From assembly GCA_037903475.1 (NCBI GenBank), contig JBAJFG010000050.1, forward strand, positions 1-64,000: a stretch of DNA of 64,000 nt, in the 5' to 3' direction. Under the pieces are notes generated by a model. That model was not told the DNA's origin. It ran no database searches and saw only the letters and a program-made list of their open reading frames with translations. This document shows, piece after piece, positions 1 to 12,620 of this stretch. The position numbers and the translations under genes were made by a program. The DNA is from Ancylostoma caninum. Its lineage: Eukaryota > Nematoda > Chromadorea > Rhabditida > Ancylostomatidae. How positions within the stretch are numbered: position 1 is the stretch's first letter; the number at the start of each line of letters is the position of its first letter.

Positions 1-1750
1 ATTTTTTCAATTTTGTGGCTAGCGTTGGCATTCGAATGTGCGGCCATAACGTTGCGGAGATGCGGCGCTTTTTTTCTACTCCTTACCCGCGTAATTTCAG
101 TGAACTGGCATTCTTCCACTTTGCAAAACTATTCATCATCATTATCTAGTAACCCTTTGTCTGACAGTTAGTGAAATGCCTCTGACAGAGCAATAACAAA
201 TACCGCTGCTTTTCCCCCCTCTGTGGAAGAAAGGTTATTCTCTTTTTTGGAACCAACTCTTAGGATCTGAACCACTGTTTTTACTATATTTCTGTAGGCA
301 TACTTAGTGCTGAACCTAAGCTGCATTTCCAGTGGAAGCTTCGGGGCTCAAACCCTTTTCTTTCCAGACGAGCAATTTAAAACTCTGTGCTGTGGTCCAC
401 TTTGGAACGTGCTTTTGTTCATAATTTAGCGAATGCGACACACACCTTTCAGAAAGATTTTTTTGGAATCAATTTATTCTGCAGATATGAAATGTTCGCT
501 CTTGAAGGATGCTGGAAGAGTCCCCAATTTTGCTCACAATCACCCACCTGTCAGCATCCATATAGACGAATTTATTCACGTTTTCTGGTGTGGTACCTTT
601 TTTCCACCTCCTGCACATGGTCAGCGGTGTGCCTGTGTGCAGCAATCCTCGCTTATCCAAGCTAGGAAGCTAAGGGTGGGAAATACAGGCGATGGGTCTC
701 CAAAGTCAGTACATAGGAGATATTTCGTCTTCGTTAGATCTTCCTCTTTATTTGGAAAGTTTTATTGATCGCTCGAACTTCGTATTCATCTCTAACTGAA
801 GATAATCAAAGTTTGCTGAATAGAAGGACCTGCCAAAACCAGGCTCTTTGGTGGCAGATCGGGTTGGTATTTGTAGTCAATTCATGTGGAGGATTTCTCT
901 ATTCAACGACATTGAAATAAATGGAGAACACTGGCTCTTTGGTTGTCATTCCGGAAACTTTTCAACTCACTCTCGTATCTACAGGCTGCGGCCCATGTTC
1001 CGGACAAGAACTTAACAGGAAAAAGGAAATTGAAAATTTAGTACAGGGAAAAGTCAAAATTCTCAATAGTCCCAAGGAATTGCGGAAAAATGGACTTGTG
1101 GCATGCAGTTAGCCGTGGATCTTTCTCATTTACGCCCAAAATTTGGGAAAAACTGATTCCGCTGGCTTTTCCGCACGTCAAGGATTTTTCTTCATTACCA
1201 TTGTAATCATTACCTGAATAATGCTGGTTTCCTGTTCTCCAGCTCGCAACAGCAACATCATTTGCTTTAAGGGAGGTTGCTAGGATTATTCCATATGCTT
1301 ATCACAGTGATGTTGGAGAAACAAATTTTGTGTTCTGTAGAGAACCCGATGTGGAATCCTTTGAAATATCTTGTAGACATGGAACGCACCGTCCACGCAC
1401 TCGAATTATCTTATAACTCGTTCTCATCCACGTTCATGTGGATAAGAACAAATCAACGAAGGCTACAAGATAATCCAACAGAAGAAAATACAAATTTATG
1501 CGCTGCTTGTCAAGCTGTTCCCAATTCATACCCCTAGACCATCACCGGATGAGGCTTGCTGCAGTCCTTCTCCATTTTATTGCAATATCTCAAGAAAGGG
1601 TAGCTATTATAATTTGTTTACCCTAGAACTTACCAACTTCCATTTATCAGGCTGGCGCGAAAATAATTGTCGTTCCGCGGTATGCACAAATAATCTCCTA
1701 TCTTCTGCTGGATTTTAGCAACTTCAAGCCAATTCGTATGACTTCGTAGG
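1..1750. other. Gene-free stretch, nothing recognised
   Basis: Only short open frames (up to about 110 codons) without recognisable domains, splice-phase continuity or compositional bias. I could not connect any of them into a gene. No transposon ends are obvious before about position 1750. Confidence 0.5.
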
Positions 1751-2045
1751 GATTTATTTTATTTTATTTTCAATGCACCAGAAAGGTGTGCCCATATGGC
1801 AGGGCTTAGTAACAGAATAGTGGCAAGTCCACATGAAAGAAATTAAACTATCAAACGGAAGTAGATGTTAGGAACAATAAAAACACACAAAGAACTCATT
1901 ATAATAGAAAATAAAAATGTGTCTAAGGCCAGTCTTGAAACCCGCTTCTTTTTTAATGTATAGCACCTTGTAGAACGTGTGGATGAGACAGTGACCGTGT
2001 CATTGTTTGCTATTGAAATGTGGCGACACCACCGCGACAATCACA
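1751..2045 (-). repeat. 3' end of an old non-LTR retrotransposon
   Basis: Read on the minus strand, this ends in a small stem-loop (CACC...GGTG, about 1776-1790) followed by an AAAATAAAATAAAATAAA-type tail at 1751-1770. The same arrangement is seen at 9957-9994 and 54388-54420, the last being the end of a recognisable reverse-transcriptase element. The upstream 250 bp (to about 2045 on this strand) is AT-rich and has no identifiable coding region. The element is inferred from the shared terminus only. Confidence 0.5.
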
Positions 2046-2403
2046 TCTACAAACTAGATGTGATTTACCCCCTCTCAAACGCTGCCTGATTATCGAGGCT
2101 AGCTCTTTCTTGGTTTTTTTTTTAACAAACTATTAGCCGACTCGATTCTCGGGTGACCGTGATTAATGAATTAGAACACGATCACTCTTCCCCGGAATTA
2201 TGCGGTAATCCTGGATTTGTTTTGGCCTGGTATGACCGTTCCAGCGGGCAGTGAGCTACTGAGTCGCTTGACAGTTGGGCGCAGCCGTGGAACCTAAGCC
2301 TTATGGTACCATTCGGACTTGGGGGAAGGTGGGGGGGGGAGGTGATGAATGTTAACTATACCACAATTTCAAAACATTTGACTCCAATCAACATAGGAAG
2401 AAG
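2046..2403. other. Spacer with no gene
   Basis: Low-complexity T and G runs (about 2114-2124 and 2326-2340) and no supported feature. It separates the retroelement tail from the decayed mariner. Confidence 0.5.
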
Positions 2404-2960
2404 GTGCAGAAGCGAACACTTCATGATCTCACTGATGACCAGCGCCTCACCCGCCATCACATCTCCTCTAACTTAATTTTTCGCCCCAAAAACGGCCCAT
2501 TTCTAGTAGACCTGGTGGTTACTGTATACGGAGCTCGGCGTTTTTACGATAGCAGAAAGCACGAATATTTATGGGTAGAGACGTTTTCACAGCCGCAAGT
2601 TCTCCTAAATGAGATCTTCGCCCTAGGGAAGTTGGAAGTTGTGCTAAGAGTTTGGTGGTGTGATCCAATGATGTGAGGGTGTGATCCACCGCAGTCTGTG
2701 ATCGACAGTGGTATGTTTTTCTATGCTAGCGATGCGCTGGGCCTCACACTTCAAAATTCACCCATCAAAAACTGGTACAGCACAGCTTCGAGGATCTCAC
2801 TGCTACCTCTTATTCCCCAGACCTTTCCCTTACTGAATACTTTTTCCGTGCTCCAGATGCAAACCAGCGACAACAGTAGATTGCTGATCTTGCAAAACTT
2901 CCTAGATTCTTGCGATCTCAGTATTTATCGTAGAGACGTACAATTTTCAGTGATTGTTTG
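2404..2960 (+). pseudogene. Decayed mariner-family transposase fragment
   Basis: An open frame at 2404-2676 follows the mariner order: a LTDDQRLTRHHISSNL helix (compare LTEKQKNRRVEICSSL), a KNGPFLVDLVV stretch where the first catalytic Asp region normally lies, then VLRVWW matching the conserved MLSVWWD. After a stop and a shift, a second frame at about 2790-2880 gives YSPDLSLTEYFF, matching the mariner YSPDLAPSDYHLF block with the third catalytic Asp replaced by Glu. The TGDEKW and HQDNARPH blocks are not intact, and stops interrupt the frame. No terminal repeats were found. It is much older than the mariner at 42.8-44.1 kb. Confidence 0.72.
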
Positions 2961-3061
2961 TAAAGATGCAGCAATTTGAATAGGTGTTGAATTGATAGAA
3001 AAAAACTGCGTCTGAGCCGCTAACATTTTGAGCTGGAGTTCGGCAATTTTTGCAATTATGA

Positions 3062-4252
3062 TTGTTTTATCATACTACATACAAATGGAATGAAATGAGT
3101 CGACAACACGTCATGATTCTAATCAAGGAATGTCTTAGCTGTAATATTTTCAAATGGTCGGGAACATATTTCAGCCAACAACGAGGTCTTGCAATGGGAC
3201 AAAGGCTTGCACCAGTCCTAGCTATTTGCTTCATGAGCAAAATTGAGCAGCCTGTCCTTTCACGATTTCCCCTCATGTACTGCCGATACATCGATGACTG
3301 TTGCATTGTGACTTCCACGCAATCCGAAATGGATGAATGCTTCGAAGTTCTCAATCGGCAGTCGCAGTACATTACTCTAACTAGAGAAACCCCACGTGAC
3401 GGTTGGCTCCCATATCTAAACACACAGCTGAAGCTGTCGAATGGTATGTTCCATGTAAAATGGTATCGTAAGGAAAGCTCAAAAAACATCATCATTCACG
3501 CAACGTCAGCACACCCAACTGCCGTAAAACGTGCTGTGGTCCGTAACATGATCAGGACGGCACTTGGCGTCTGCAGCGGTGAAGAAGAGCGTCAGCATTC
3601 TTTAGCTCAAGTCTCCAATATATTGCATAACAATGGTTACCAGGCAAGAACAAAAAGAACAAGACAACCACGCATTCCGAATTCAAAGGAGTCGCGTACC
3701 AATAAAATCCCTTTATGCCTCCCCTTCATCTCCGACAGGATAAGCATCGAAATCAGGCAATGCCTGATTCGTGCGCAACTCGACGATGATGTTGTTTTAG
3801 TGAACATCCCTAACGATAACATCAAGCGTCAGTTGGTTCGAAACAGACTCTACGACAGGGCCTGTATATCAAACAACTGTGTCGTTTGTCCTAACGGGAA
3901 AGCTGGAGACTGCGCAAAAATGGGGGTTATATACGAGATTGAATGTTTGACGTGCCATGCAAAATATATTGGAGAGACTGGTAGGCCGCTATGCGTACGC
4001 GTGAATGAACATCTTGCCAGTAAAAAACGGGAAAGTCTGATAACACCTCTAGGGAAACATCGGAAAGAAGATCATGGTGGAGCCGACTTCAACATAAAGT
4101 GTACCATTCTCGCAAACGAACCTCAAACATCTGCGAGAAAAGCACTCGAAGCGCTTTGGATCTATGAACGGAACCCAAAAATGAATGGCAGAAATGAGCA
4201 TTTAGCGGTTACCAGTGACCTAATGCCTTTCCTATCATTATGTGAGCTATAA
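3062..4252 (+). CDS. Penelope-like retroelement: partial reverse transcriptase plus GIY-YIG endonuclease
   Basis: A 396-codon open frame. Residues ~35-60 carry RT motif B (RGLAMGQRLAPVLA) and residues ~74-80 the catalytic YIDD of motif C. A Cys/basic-rich linker follows. Residues ~285-350 carry a GIY-YIG nuclease (GVIYEIECLTC, then YIGETGRPL and VNEH). RT upstream of a GIY-YIG domain is the signature of Penelope-like elements (PLEs), which reverse-transcribe at chromosomal nicks. The fingers/motif A half of the RT is missing, so the copy is 5'-truncated and the ATG at 3062 is probably internal. The frame downstream of the truncation has no stop, so this is a fairly young or recently decayed copy. 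A ribozyme-like 3' region follows at 4509-4553. Confidence 0.9.
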   Translation: MFYHTTYKWNEMSRQHVMILIKECLSCNIFKWSGTYFSQQRGLAMGQRLAPVLAICFMSKIEQPVLSRFPLMYCRYIDDCCIVTSTQSEMDECFEVLNRQSQYITLTRETPRDGWLPYLNTQLKLSNGMFHVKWYRKESSKNIIIHATSAHPTAVKRAVVRNMIRTALGVCSGEEERQHSLAQVSNILHNNGYQARTKRTRQPRIPNSKESRTNKIPLCLPFISDRISIEIRQCLIRAQLDDDVVLVNIPNDNIKRQLVRNRLYDRACISNNCVVCPNGKAGDCAKMGVIYEIECLTCHAKYIGETGRPLCVRVNEHLASKKRESLITPLGKHRKEDHGGADFNIKCTILANEPQTSARKALEALWIYERNPKMNGRNEHLAVTSDLMPFLSLCEL

Positions 4253-4508
4253 CATCACTGTAGATCATTTATGCCTTGACAGCACCACCAGTAAGGCCCA
4301 GTGATCCGCGTCAGCTCACTCATTGCGGTCCGTTGCTAGTGTAAACGTTAAAGCGGAAATCCATCTCCGCTCGATCCGTGGAGCACCTGGTGAGTGTCAC
4401 CTTCTACTAAGGACCTCACAGTGATCTCGCTAATACGAATTGAATGCACTGGGAGAGGAAGTGTTTGATGGGATAGGTTACGAATTCGTATAAACTTGAA
4501 CCACTTCC
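4253..4508 (+). repeat. 3' non-coding region of the Penelope-like element
   Basis: Lies between the stop codon of the RT/GIY-YIG frame and the hammerhead-like motif. No ORF. It is assigned to the element by position only. PLEs carry a 'pseudo-LTR' in this location, but I cannot see a second copy in the window to confirm its boundary. Confidence 0.5.
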
Positions 4509-4553
4509 AGGCCTCTGAAGACGGCGTATTGCTGAAACGTCAGGCCCAATAAA
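4509..4553 (+). ncRNA. Hammerhead-ribozyme-like motif and poly(A) signal at the PLE 3' end
   Basis: All core parts of a type I hammerhead appear in order. A helix I strand GGCCT (4510-4514) is followed by the core CTGAAGA (4515-4521). Next come a helix II hairpin (CGGC, loop GTATT, GCTG at 4522-4534) and the core GAAA (4534-4537). A minimal helix III C-G follows, then the cleavage triplet GTC (4539-4541) and the helix I partner AGGCC (4542-4546). AATAAA follows at 4548-4553. PLEs of many animals are known to carry minimal hammerheads with a very short helix III. Helix II is imperfect, so activity is uncertain. Confidence 0.6.
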
Positions 4554-4575
4554 GGTGCTCGAATACCAACCTGTG

Positions 4576-7500
4576 AGGCATAGTACTGGAACTTAATCAA
4601 ATAGCTACATCATGCCCAGGTTTCAAGAAAAGAGGACATGGAGCTTAATACTACATACAATTTTATCTTCTTTTTTTTTGCCTGGCTCTGCGAACGTTGT
4701 GCGTTATGCCTACTCCTTCTCTTCCTTTTCTGTTGTTTGCTTTTGCTTTCTTTTTTTTCTCCAAATCTTCTCCTTGGTGAAATCTTCTACGAAGATGAAC
4801 TATAGACGCTTATTATTGGTACACTGTGAACCATACTAACGTTGATGCTCCCAAGAACAAAGAATTGTTAGAATCTGCTGGCAGTGACGTACTCACGACG
4901 ACACACGTTCACATAAGCTAGCACGTACATCTATCATTATCAAGGGACATACTACTAATAGTGATCATCAACGTGTCTTTACACCTCTACAGTCCTTGTG
5001 CGAGTTCGTCCAAATATGTATGTGCACACTCGTGGTCGAAGGTCGTCAATTCTGTCTTTGTGTCCCTTGAGAAAACAAAAACACAAGAAGACACAAAACA
5101 GAGGTTTTTCCATAAGTGCTACTAACCGAGTATTCCTGTGATTTTGCCGCACTACGGGGCGTTCCTCTCATTTCCACGCAATTACACCATTTTCACGTGC
5201 AATGTTTACGAATACTCAAGTGTTTCCAACCAAACATTACATTCCTATCACAGTTATTTATTGTCTGCACGTTCAACCATTCGCCGAAGAGAACTTGGCA
5301 TCGGCCTGATCACTACCTCAGTGCCACAATTCCTATATAATATATAGCCTCGATTTCTAATACCTCTAACTCACGATGTTCATTTTCATTTGCTCTCCTT
5401 TGTCAGAGTAACTTTGATAATTTTACCCCACATGGGTACTCGCGGTGCATTTCTTGTCACCACAGCTAGACTTTCAATTCAAATTTCATTCAAGTATGTC
5501 GTTTTAGGTGTACTTACGCTATTGGCATCTAGTACAATTTATTTAGGATAAATTGTAAGAATATGTACGCTAGAAGTGGAGCTGTGAGGCTACATTTCTT
5601 AGTTATGTAACGACAGTACTAGGGGTATGGATACGTAAAATGAATAGCAATACCTCGTAGAGACTTTTCTGGTGTACGTCATTTAAACAGCCTTTTGCTT
5701 CTCACCTCCTTCATTTGATAAAAGTATACCCCAGGTCTGGAACTACGAAACAATACTGTCGTTAGTCCTTGGTTAAAAACACGTCTCTCTGTTATAATTT
5801 TGTTATGAAACAAACAAGGGCGTTTCTCAAGGACCACAAAGTTGAGCTGTTAGGACTACTGCGAGTCAGATACGAACGGTAAGATTTGTCTAAAAAGCAC
5901 CAGTTTTAGTGGAAGCCTGTAGAACACAAGCATTTATAATATTCTCCTCATAATACTTGATGAAAATATGCTTTTGGCAAGCTCTGATATCCTCATGAAG
6001 GTGCTCTCTTCAGCGAGATAGTGCTCCAGAGGTTGAATTTTGCCGACATGAGTCAGTGGTTGCAAGGCTGTCTTATATATCTTAAGACGCCGATTCTAAA
6101 TCTATGTACATATGTTGCGAATACTTTTCATTTAACGAATTTATAACAGGAAGACGAAAAAGACGCGCCTTTGCATCTTTCTCGTGTTTCTTGCCAAGGA
6201 CTACCGACGGTATTCTAGTACCGGTTTATGCCCTAGTACAGTACCTTTTACAACTTTCCTTGGAAATATCATATGTATTACCGTCATGTGTGGGCACTGC
6301 AAGAGCGGCTGTGATAAGAAAACACTGCTACATTTTCTGGAGGTGCTCGAAAAATTTCCTGGACCTCTTGACATTGGAGCTGAAGCAGAGTGAAATTGTG
6401 ACCTGTTGCTATGTTCATACTGTTGTTTGGAGAAATCGAGTTTCTCAGCTGCTAACAACGCCTCGTACTTTATTCGATTACTTTATTACCGGTTCTTTAG
6501 CGAAAAACTTCAAGCAGAACAGAAAAAGCAACGGGAAATTACTTGGATTTTGCTCGATTTTTGAAAATCTTCGAGACCTATGGGAAAGAAATTCTGAGCA
6601 ACGTCCTGCAAAAGGCTTCCGCCACCAACACGTCCACCAGACTGGGTTTGCGTTGTTGTTAGGAGTTAACCAGTACGGTCGCGATCGTATCTGTCTCGGG
6701 GTGCACTCACTCAACAACAAGCGCGACTTGCAACTTCCCTGTGGCAGGCGTTAAGTGCTCAGCATCAGGTCGTTCGCTACGGCAATAAGCAGTCAGCACC
6801 CGAATTTGTCACTTACCGCTTCTGCTGCCGCTGCTTCGCTTTTTTGCTGCTCAGCTGACCCGATGGCGCGCCTGTCTCCTCCTAAGAACCCTGATTTATA
6901 GCCGGAGGGATCCCACAGAAAAACCCTCTGTGGTAAAAGCTTCTCTTTCAATATTGGTATTGTTCACGTATCATTCCTGCCTTCTCTTCTCGCTTTTATC
7001 CATGACTACATCTAACTCGAGAGAGTCTGAGCGAGTTAGTCTTCAGATTAAATCGAGTTTCAAGTCATTCGAAACGTCGATTATTTGAGAAATTCCAAAA
7101 ATCGAGCTATTCAAAATACTGACTACTTGAAAAAAAGTCTAATCGAGTCAAATCTAAACATCCAGGAGGGAACTAAACGATGTTCCTCGACCATCTCATA
7201 ATATATTGTATATTAATTGGAAATGATCATATAGAGTAAGGCACGTACCTACGAGAACTCCTCGACTCGCAATGCCGGTTATGAGGTTTTCTTCTTCTTT
7301 TGTTGTTTTCTCTTCTAAAATCTCATTCTTCATCTTTGAGAGGATCGATCTACGTACATGTAAAATCCATTTTTTATGTGAGATTGATCTATTCTCTTCT
7401 GCGGTTCTTGTAAAAGTAATTTCAACACGTTCGCGACAACGTGCGCGACCGGTCGAGCACGCCCTATTTAACGTCATATCTTGCTGGAGCGTTCTTAATT

Positions 7501-9900
7501 AGCTAATTACTATGCAGTATTATACTAACAGATATACAAGTTCTCTATAGACGCAGTGGGCAAGGCAGACATTTGCTCTGATTTTTCACTGGTATTTCGA
7601 ACTGCAACGGCTAAAAGATCGGTGAACTTGCAGGAAAACCCTGTCAATAACAAATCTGTAAACACAGACATGTGAATGTACTGGTAGAAATTACGACCGA
7701 GAAGATAATTTTCATGAAGGATGTTAGCGTTGTACATGGAACGGAAAAATTATTGTTGACCTTGTTGTTGATGCCATTCTCGCCCCAACTGCTGCTCAAG
7801 CTTTCTTTTCTCTAGCCGTGAGAACATGGGACCACGTGCACGACCGGTCGAGCACGGGACCCAAACGTCTAAAAGCGCGCGTGTCCCTTGCGGCGGTTTA
7901 TTCAAAATTGGCTCTGTCGCGAACGTGTTTAGAGTCTTTTCAAGTCTCGTTCCTTTTACTAAACCAGTGATCTATCAATCTTTTTCTGGTAATTTTTCTG
8001 TAACCTGCGACTCTGTCAAAGTCGGAGTCATCATTCACGTCTTAGTCCCTTTCGCAACTTAATCGAAGGTAAAAATGTGCTACCACTCGCTCTCGAATAT
8101 TCACCTCCGCTTGAGTTGAAATCCGCAGCATCTAAATATCTCTAGTACTCACTACAAATCCGCATTTTAGGAACAGTTAAATGTCATTTGCAGTGCATTC
8201 GAAACTCCTACATTTTTTTTCCAAATTTCAAGATGACACACTAGGTATCGACAGTGCATTCGGCGTCGATCTGCCAAATGAACTGTTATATGCGGTGAGG
8301 TTGTGGTAGCGGTATGAATAATGAACCCATCGCGAAGCATCTCACTCCGTCTCACAATTACATATAGCCTTGAAACGTATTTTGTTTTCACAGCTTCCAA
8401 TGGCTCTATTCATGGAATTTCCCGAAACATCTGCAGCATTCAGTCGAATCTAGGTTGGTGTCCCTGAGCAAACACATGTGCATTTTTGGGAGAACTTGCC
8501 TCAGCAAGCAGAGAAAAGAGGCGTTAACAGCCAGGAGTGACTGTTGGAGGGAGCTTTCTACTAGTGCGTTGGAAATATTATTTGGGGTTACCCAATTTCA
8601 TCTTTTGCTAGTTTTTGCCAAGAAAAATCTGGGAGCACGCTTTACCTTTAACAGGAATTTTCCTAGAGGTTACCATATGCATCTGCAGTGGTCTTGTCTT
8701 AGTGTTTCTGATCTTTCGCAAATCAGTGCACTTGAGGGCGTTTATACTAAATAAGTACATTCGTAAGAGACATCACTTAATGATGTTGCATTCACTTCTG
8801 AACTTAGTCAGGAGTACTGGTGGAAAAATAGAAAATTCTCGCGAGCATCCCGAGCATCTGACGTCTAGCGTGAATAGGCATTTACTGCCGAAAGGCAGAG
8901 TCATTTGTTGTTTTTATCTGCTTCAAATTTGCATTTTGTTTACTGCTGCGTTGGTGAGAAAATTCTGCAACACATGCAACACATTCATCTAAAAACACAT
9001 CTCTTTTTTCATTCGTCATTTCGAAGCACGATGTATTAAACATTGCCATCTATGGACTTTCCCTATCTACAAGGAAACTTCTCGGTTGCTCTTCATTAAC
9101 TCAGTTGACGGCAGATTGTACGAGTGCTGCTTCAAGTCGAACAAGTTGTTCAAATTAATTTTTACCTATGTTTCCTCCAGACCCAGTAGCTGCTGGGGGG
9201 GAGCGGGTTGAGGGGCTCGCCTTTCATTGTCTATTTTTAGTGTTATCTTCGAAATATTCGTTATTAATTACCTAATGTCACAATTAATATTGTTGGCAAT
9301 TTTCTTATCTAATCTGGATCCACAAAGTGGCGGAGTTGCCACTTGTCCCCCCCCCCGTTAGCGTTACACCCTCCCCTTGCTGACCAGCAACTCCTGCGTC
9401 CGGCACTGTCCAGACTTGGTAGAGCTTGTAGTGGGGCGAGAATTTGCTGAGTCGAACAGATCTTTGCTGACAATATCCTCAATCTTATTATCATTCGCCA
9501 CTTTTTACCTACCGCCTAGCTTTCACTTAAAAGACATTTGCCAACATTCCTTGAAATTGAATCTGTTTTTGTTTGACCATACGGTGCGTTCCTATCAGGG
9601 GAGTAAGTCTAGCCTAGGATTGTTAAGGGTAGGGAATATCTAACATCCGAAAATCCTGGGTTGAGATTTTCTATGCAATGCACCAATGCTCGTAGAAATT
9701 GGTGTTCCCCCTAGCACCATTCACACCCAACAACTGACTGATAGGCTGCATGTATGGCTACCTGAAAACTTCCAGCATTTACTGTTTTAGGATCGCTTTA
9801 GTGTAAACTTGGCAATGGATCATGGAAAAAATTATTTTTTCTCGGTGTCTCACTTTCTGTTCCTAGAATGAACAGTAACTTTACTGTGACTGAAGCCCCA
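4576..9900. other. Gene-free stretch with unrecognised open frames
   Basis: No domain, splice-consistent exon chain or RNA gene could be supported. The longest open frame (6104-6754, 216 codons) is listed separately. The motif CACGACCGGTCGAGCACG recurs with at most one mismatch near 7447 and 7839, each followed by different sequence, so a short dispersed repeat is likely. T- and C-rich runs occur at about 4660-4760 and 9346-9356. Confidence 0.45.
6104..6754 (+). other. Unverified 216-codon open frame
   Basis: Open from ATG at 6104 to TAA at 6752-6754. The predicted chain is Leu/Cys/Arg-rich, has no recognised motif and no clear membrane topology. Long frames also exist in two other frames over the same interval, which is typical of chance openness in a GC-neutral repeat. 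It may be part of an unidentified repeat. I do not propose a function. Confidence 0.15.
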
Positions 9901-9994
9901 GTGAAGATCCTCCGTTAGTTTCTTTTTGAGCGTTTTATTTTTGTTCTTTGATGTGCACACCTTTGCGGTGTATCGAGTAAACAAATAAATAAAC
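9901..9994 (+). repeat. Non-LTR retrotransposon 3' tail
   Basis: Ends with a stem-loop (ACACC, loop TTTGC, GGTGT at 9957-9971) followed by an AAACAAATAAATAAA tail to 9994. It matches in arrangement, and partly in sequence, the minus-strand tail at 1751-1790 (both contain GCACACCTTT then GGTG). The end of the RT element at 54388-54420 has the same plan. It is read as a severely 5'-truncated insertion. The upstream boundary is not visible. Confidence 0.5.
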
Positions 9995-12620
9995 GAATAG
10001 ATCTTCTGCCATCTTACTTTAGCAGTTCGTCAACAGTTGTTGAGCAGCTGTTCTATGTGGAAGTGAAATTTCCTCTCCTTTTGGGCGTTCTCTCGTGGTT
10101 ATAACGGCTAAATTTTGGTAATATGTAGAATAGTTACGAGCTGCTATGTTGATCCAACCTTTTAGGAAACACCTCGAAGTTCCTCAAAAGCTTCGTTTCC
10201 TGTGGCATTGTAGGCCCTCGCCTGCAGGGCTGGAATTAGTAAAACGTTAACCACGCAAACCCACTACGGTTAGTGTGGTAGGTTATCGTATAGGCGCAGC
10301 GCAAGGAGACGCAGGGCGTCAAAGTTGATTTCTCAGCTTGGTTTCGCTTGGCTATACGTTCTCGGATCTCAGCCCAGGTTAGCTATTGGCTCCGACTAGC
10401 ATGCTTGGCGCAGAAGCCCCTCTCAGAAAATGCTCGCTGTTCTGATGGAGAAGCAATGACTCAGCTATACTCAGTCGGCGAGAGTACGCTGGGGTACGGA
10501 TGTCACGCCATTCTTATTCGAAAACTGAAAGAGCACCTATCTATTTGCAGGTGGTAGCTCCAGGGACACCTTACCTTATAATGATATAGAATCCCAGTGC
10601 TCAGGGTGCTATCGTATCCTAGAACTATGAATTAATGTGATGAAGAACATTCGACGTATCAAGACCTAGCAGAGGGAGGGTTCTTGGCGATAGAATGCTT
10701 ACATTTTCTCATTTCCATCAGAATTTACAAATTTTTCAGTTCATGTTACAATTTTCAGTCCTTATTATTTGACTTCATCTCTCGGCAGACCATAATTTTT
10801 GGAATTCCGGCTGGCCGGACCCTTTCAGAAGCGAAAGCCTCACCTTCAAGCCTTTTCATCAGAAGCATCATGCTCATATTCGTATCCAAGGCCGCTACAT
10901 ACAGTTTGTAGAAAATCATGCACAAGTTTCTGCCTATTAGCAACGAGACCTTAGAATTCTTCCGATGGAAAATTTGAAACATTTATTTCTGTCTGATCTC
11001 TCGCAATTCACCTGCAATAAATATTGTCACGCTAACTTTTTAGAATTTTTTGAAAAAGTTGTAATAATGAAGGAATGTCTCCTTGTTTTGCTTTGTCTGG
11101 CGTACAAATAACAGAACAGAAAACCCTGAAGGTTTACGTGTCCTTGAAGTTTAGCCCCAGCGACAACATCAAGTGCAAGGGTCAGATTAAAAGGGCTAGT
11201 GCAGAGCTAAGCACCATCTTTTTCTTGACTGCCAGGCGAGGACCGTAGGGGCTTACGCTAAGCGATTAGTACAGTTTTACTTTGAAAATCTCCACTTCTT
11301 TGTTTTCTGCTCATTTTTCTTCCAATGTTAACCATTCTTTCTGGCTTTTTCAACTCCATTCCTCTTTGCTCAGCTTCTCACAATCTCAGAGCACGCTAGT
11401 TCTCTTCTCCACCCAATTGTTTCTGTCAACACGCCGTTCTGGGCCTGGATGCATCACTGAGATTACCCGTGGTAAACGTCTTAATGTAGAAAAATTTATC
11501 CTTTTCCTGGCACCCATCAACGTGTTTCCCGATGTGTTATGTTATCTAGACCAAACTGCTACCCATCGGTATGAAATTACCCATCCTTTCTGAGATGCAT
11601 CCGGGCACCGGGTGTGGAGACATGATCTCGGTCCAGAAGTTTTCCGGCTTCCATGAAAAGAAATGCCTGTCCTGAATAGGATTGAGACCTGCTTATTTTT
11701 GCTTTCTTGGCCTGTTTGTTGCATCCTGTGGAGTTTGTTTCTTAACAAACTGGACATATTTCCATATGTCCATTAAACGTAATTGACTAAATTATGTCAC
11801 ATATCTTCAAAATTAGTTGATCTTTTCCGCTATTTTCCGTTGAAAACTCCAGGTGCACTTGTGCAAACCACCAGCTCCCAGCGGAAGTGGAGTGCACACA
11901 GACCGTATTGAGGATATTTGAACAGCTACCATTCCTAACGGGCTAGTTCCTAATGTTTGCCTTTGTACTGCAATCCTATGCCTTTTTCCTCTTGCGAATT
12001 GCTCTCAGCTGTCACTTCCCGATCCGGTCCATATTTGCCGTTTGATGTCGTTCTCCTCTGGCTACCAAAACAAAACTTTGGAAACCTGAATATCGTGAGA
12101 TCAGTAAAATACCACTGTGACTGGTCGTTGGTCGCTGAACGGCACCAAAAACATCTACTAGAAAGGGCATAAAGATTGGAAGAGCTCGATAATGTCAACT
12201 AGAGCTCCTATGCAGTATCACCATTGAACGACATACATACATGCCTTACAAATACTCTGCCTAATTATAGTATTTGTAAACATGCCTTACATATACTCCG
12301 CCTAATTGTAATATTTGTAAAAGTTGCATATAAATACTTGATTATGTATTTAATACATGATATGTATCTTTATATGAGGGGTGATCCCTTCAAAGTTCCG
12401 GTTTCGAAAGTTCGAAACTTCTAACCTTCAGATTTCTATGTGATAGGAGGTATTATAGTTGAGTAATGTCATGTCATATATACTGTTTTCATCCCTCCTA
12501 ATTCCCTACATTTTGCACTTTTCTCGAATTCCCATCCTCGAACTTTCGGTCCTGCGCCATATTTCTGCTCATCCCTGCTATAAACGTACGTGGTGTAAAT
12601 GTATGTAAGTGTACATATAC
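9995..12620. other. Gene-free stretch
   Basis: Short frames only. A GGATGCATCACTGAGATTAC-like motif at about 11449-11467 recurs near 17699 and 22549, indicating a dispersed repeat fragment. A local direct duplication 'catgccttacaaatactc/catgccttacatatactc' occurs at about 12240-12300. Confidence 0.45.

Noticed and set aside
6104..6754. 216-codon open frame as a protein-coding gene
   Set aside because: No domain or splice signals; other frames in the same interval are also long. Kept only as an unverified frame.
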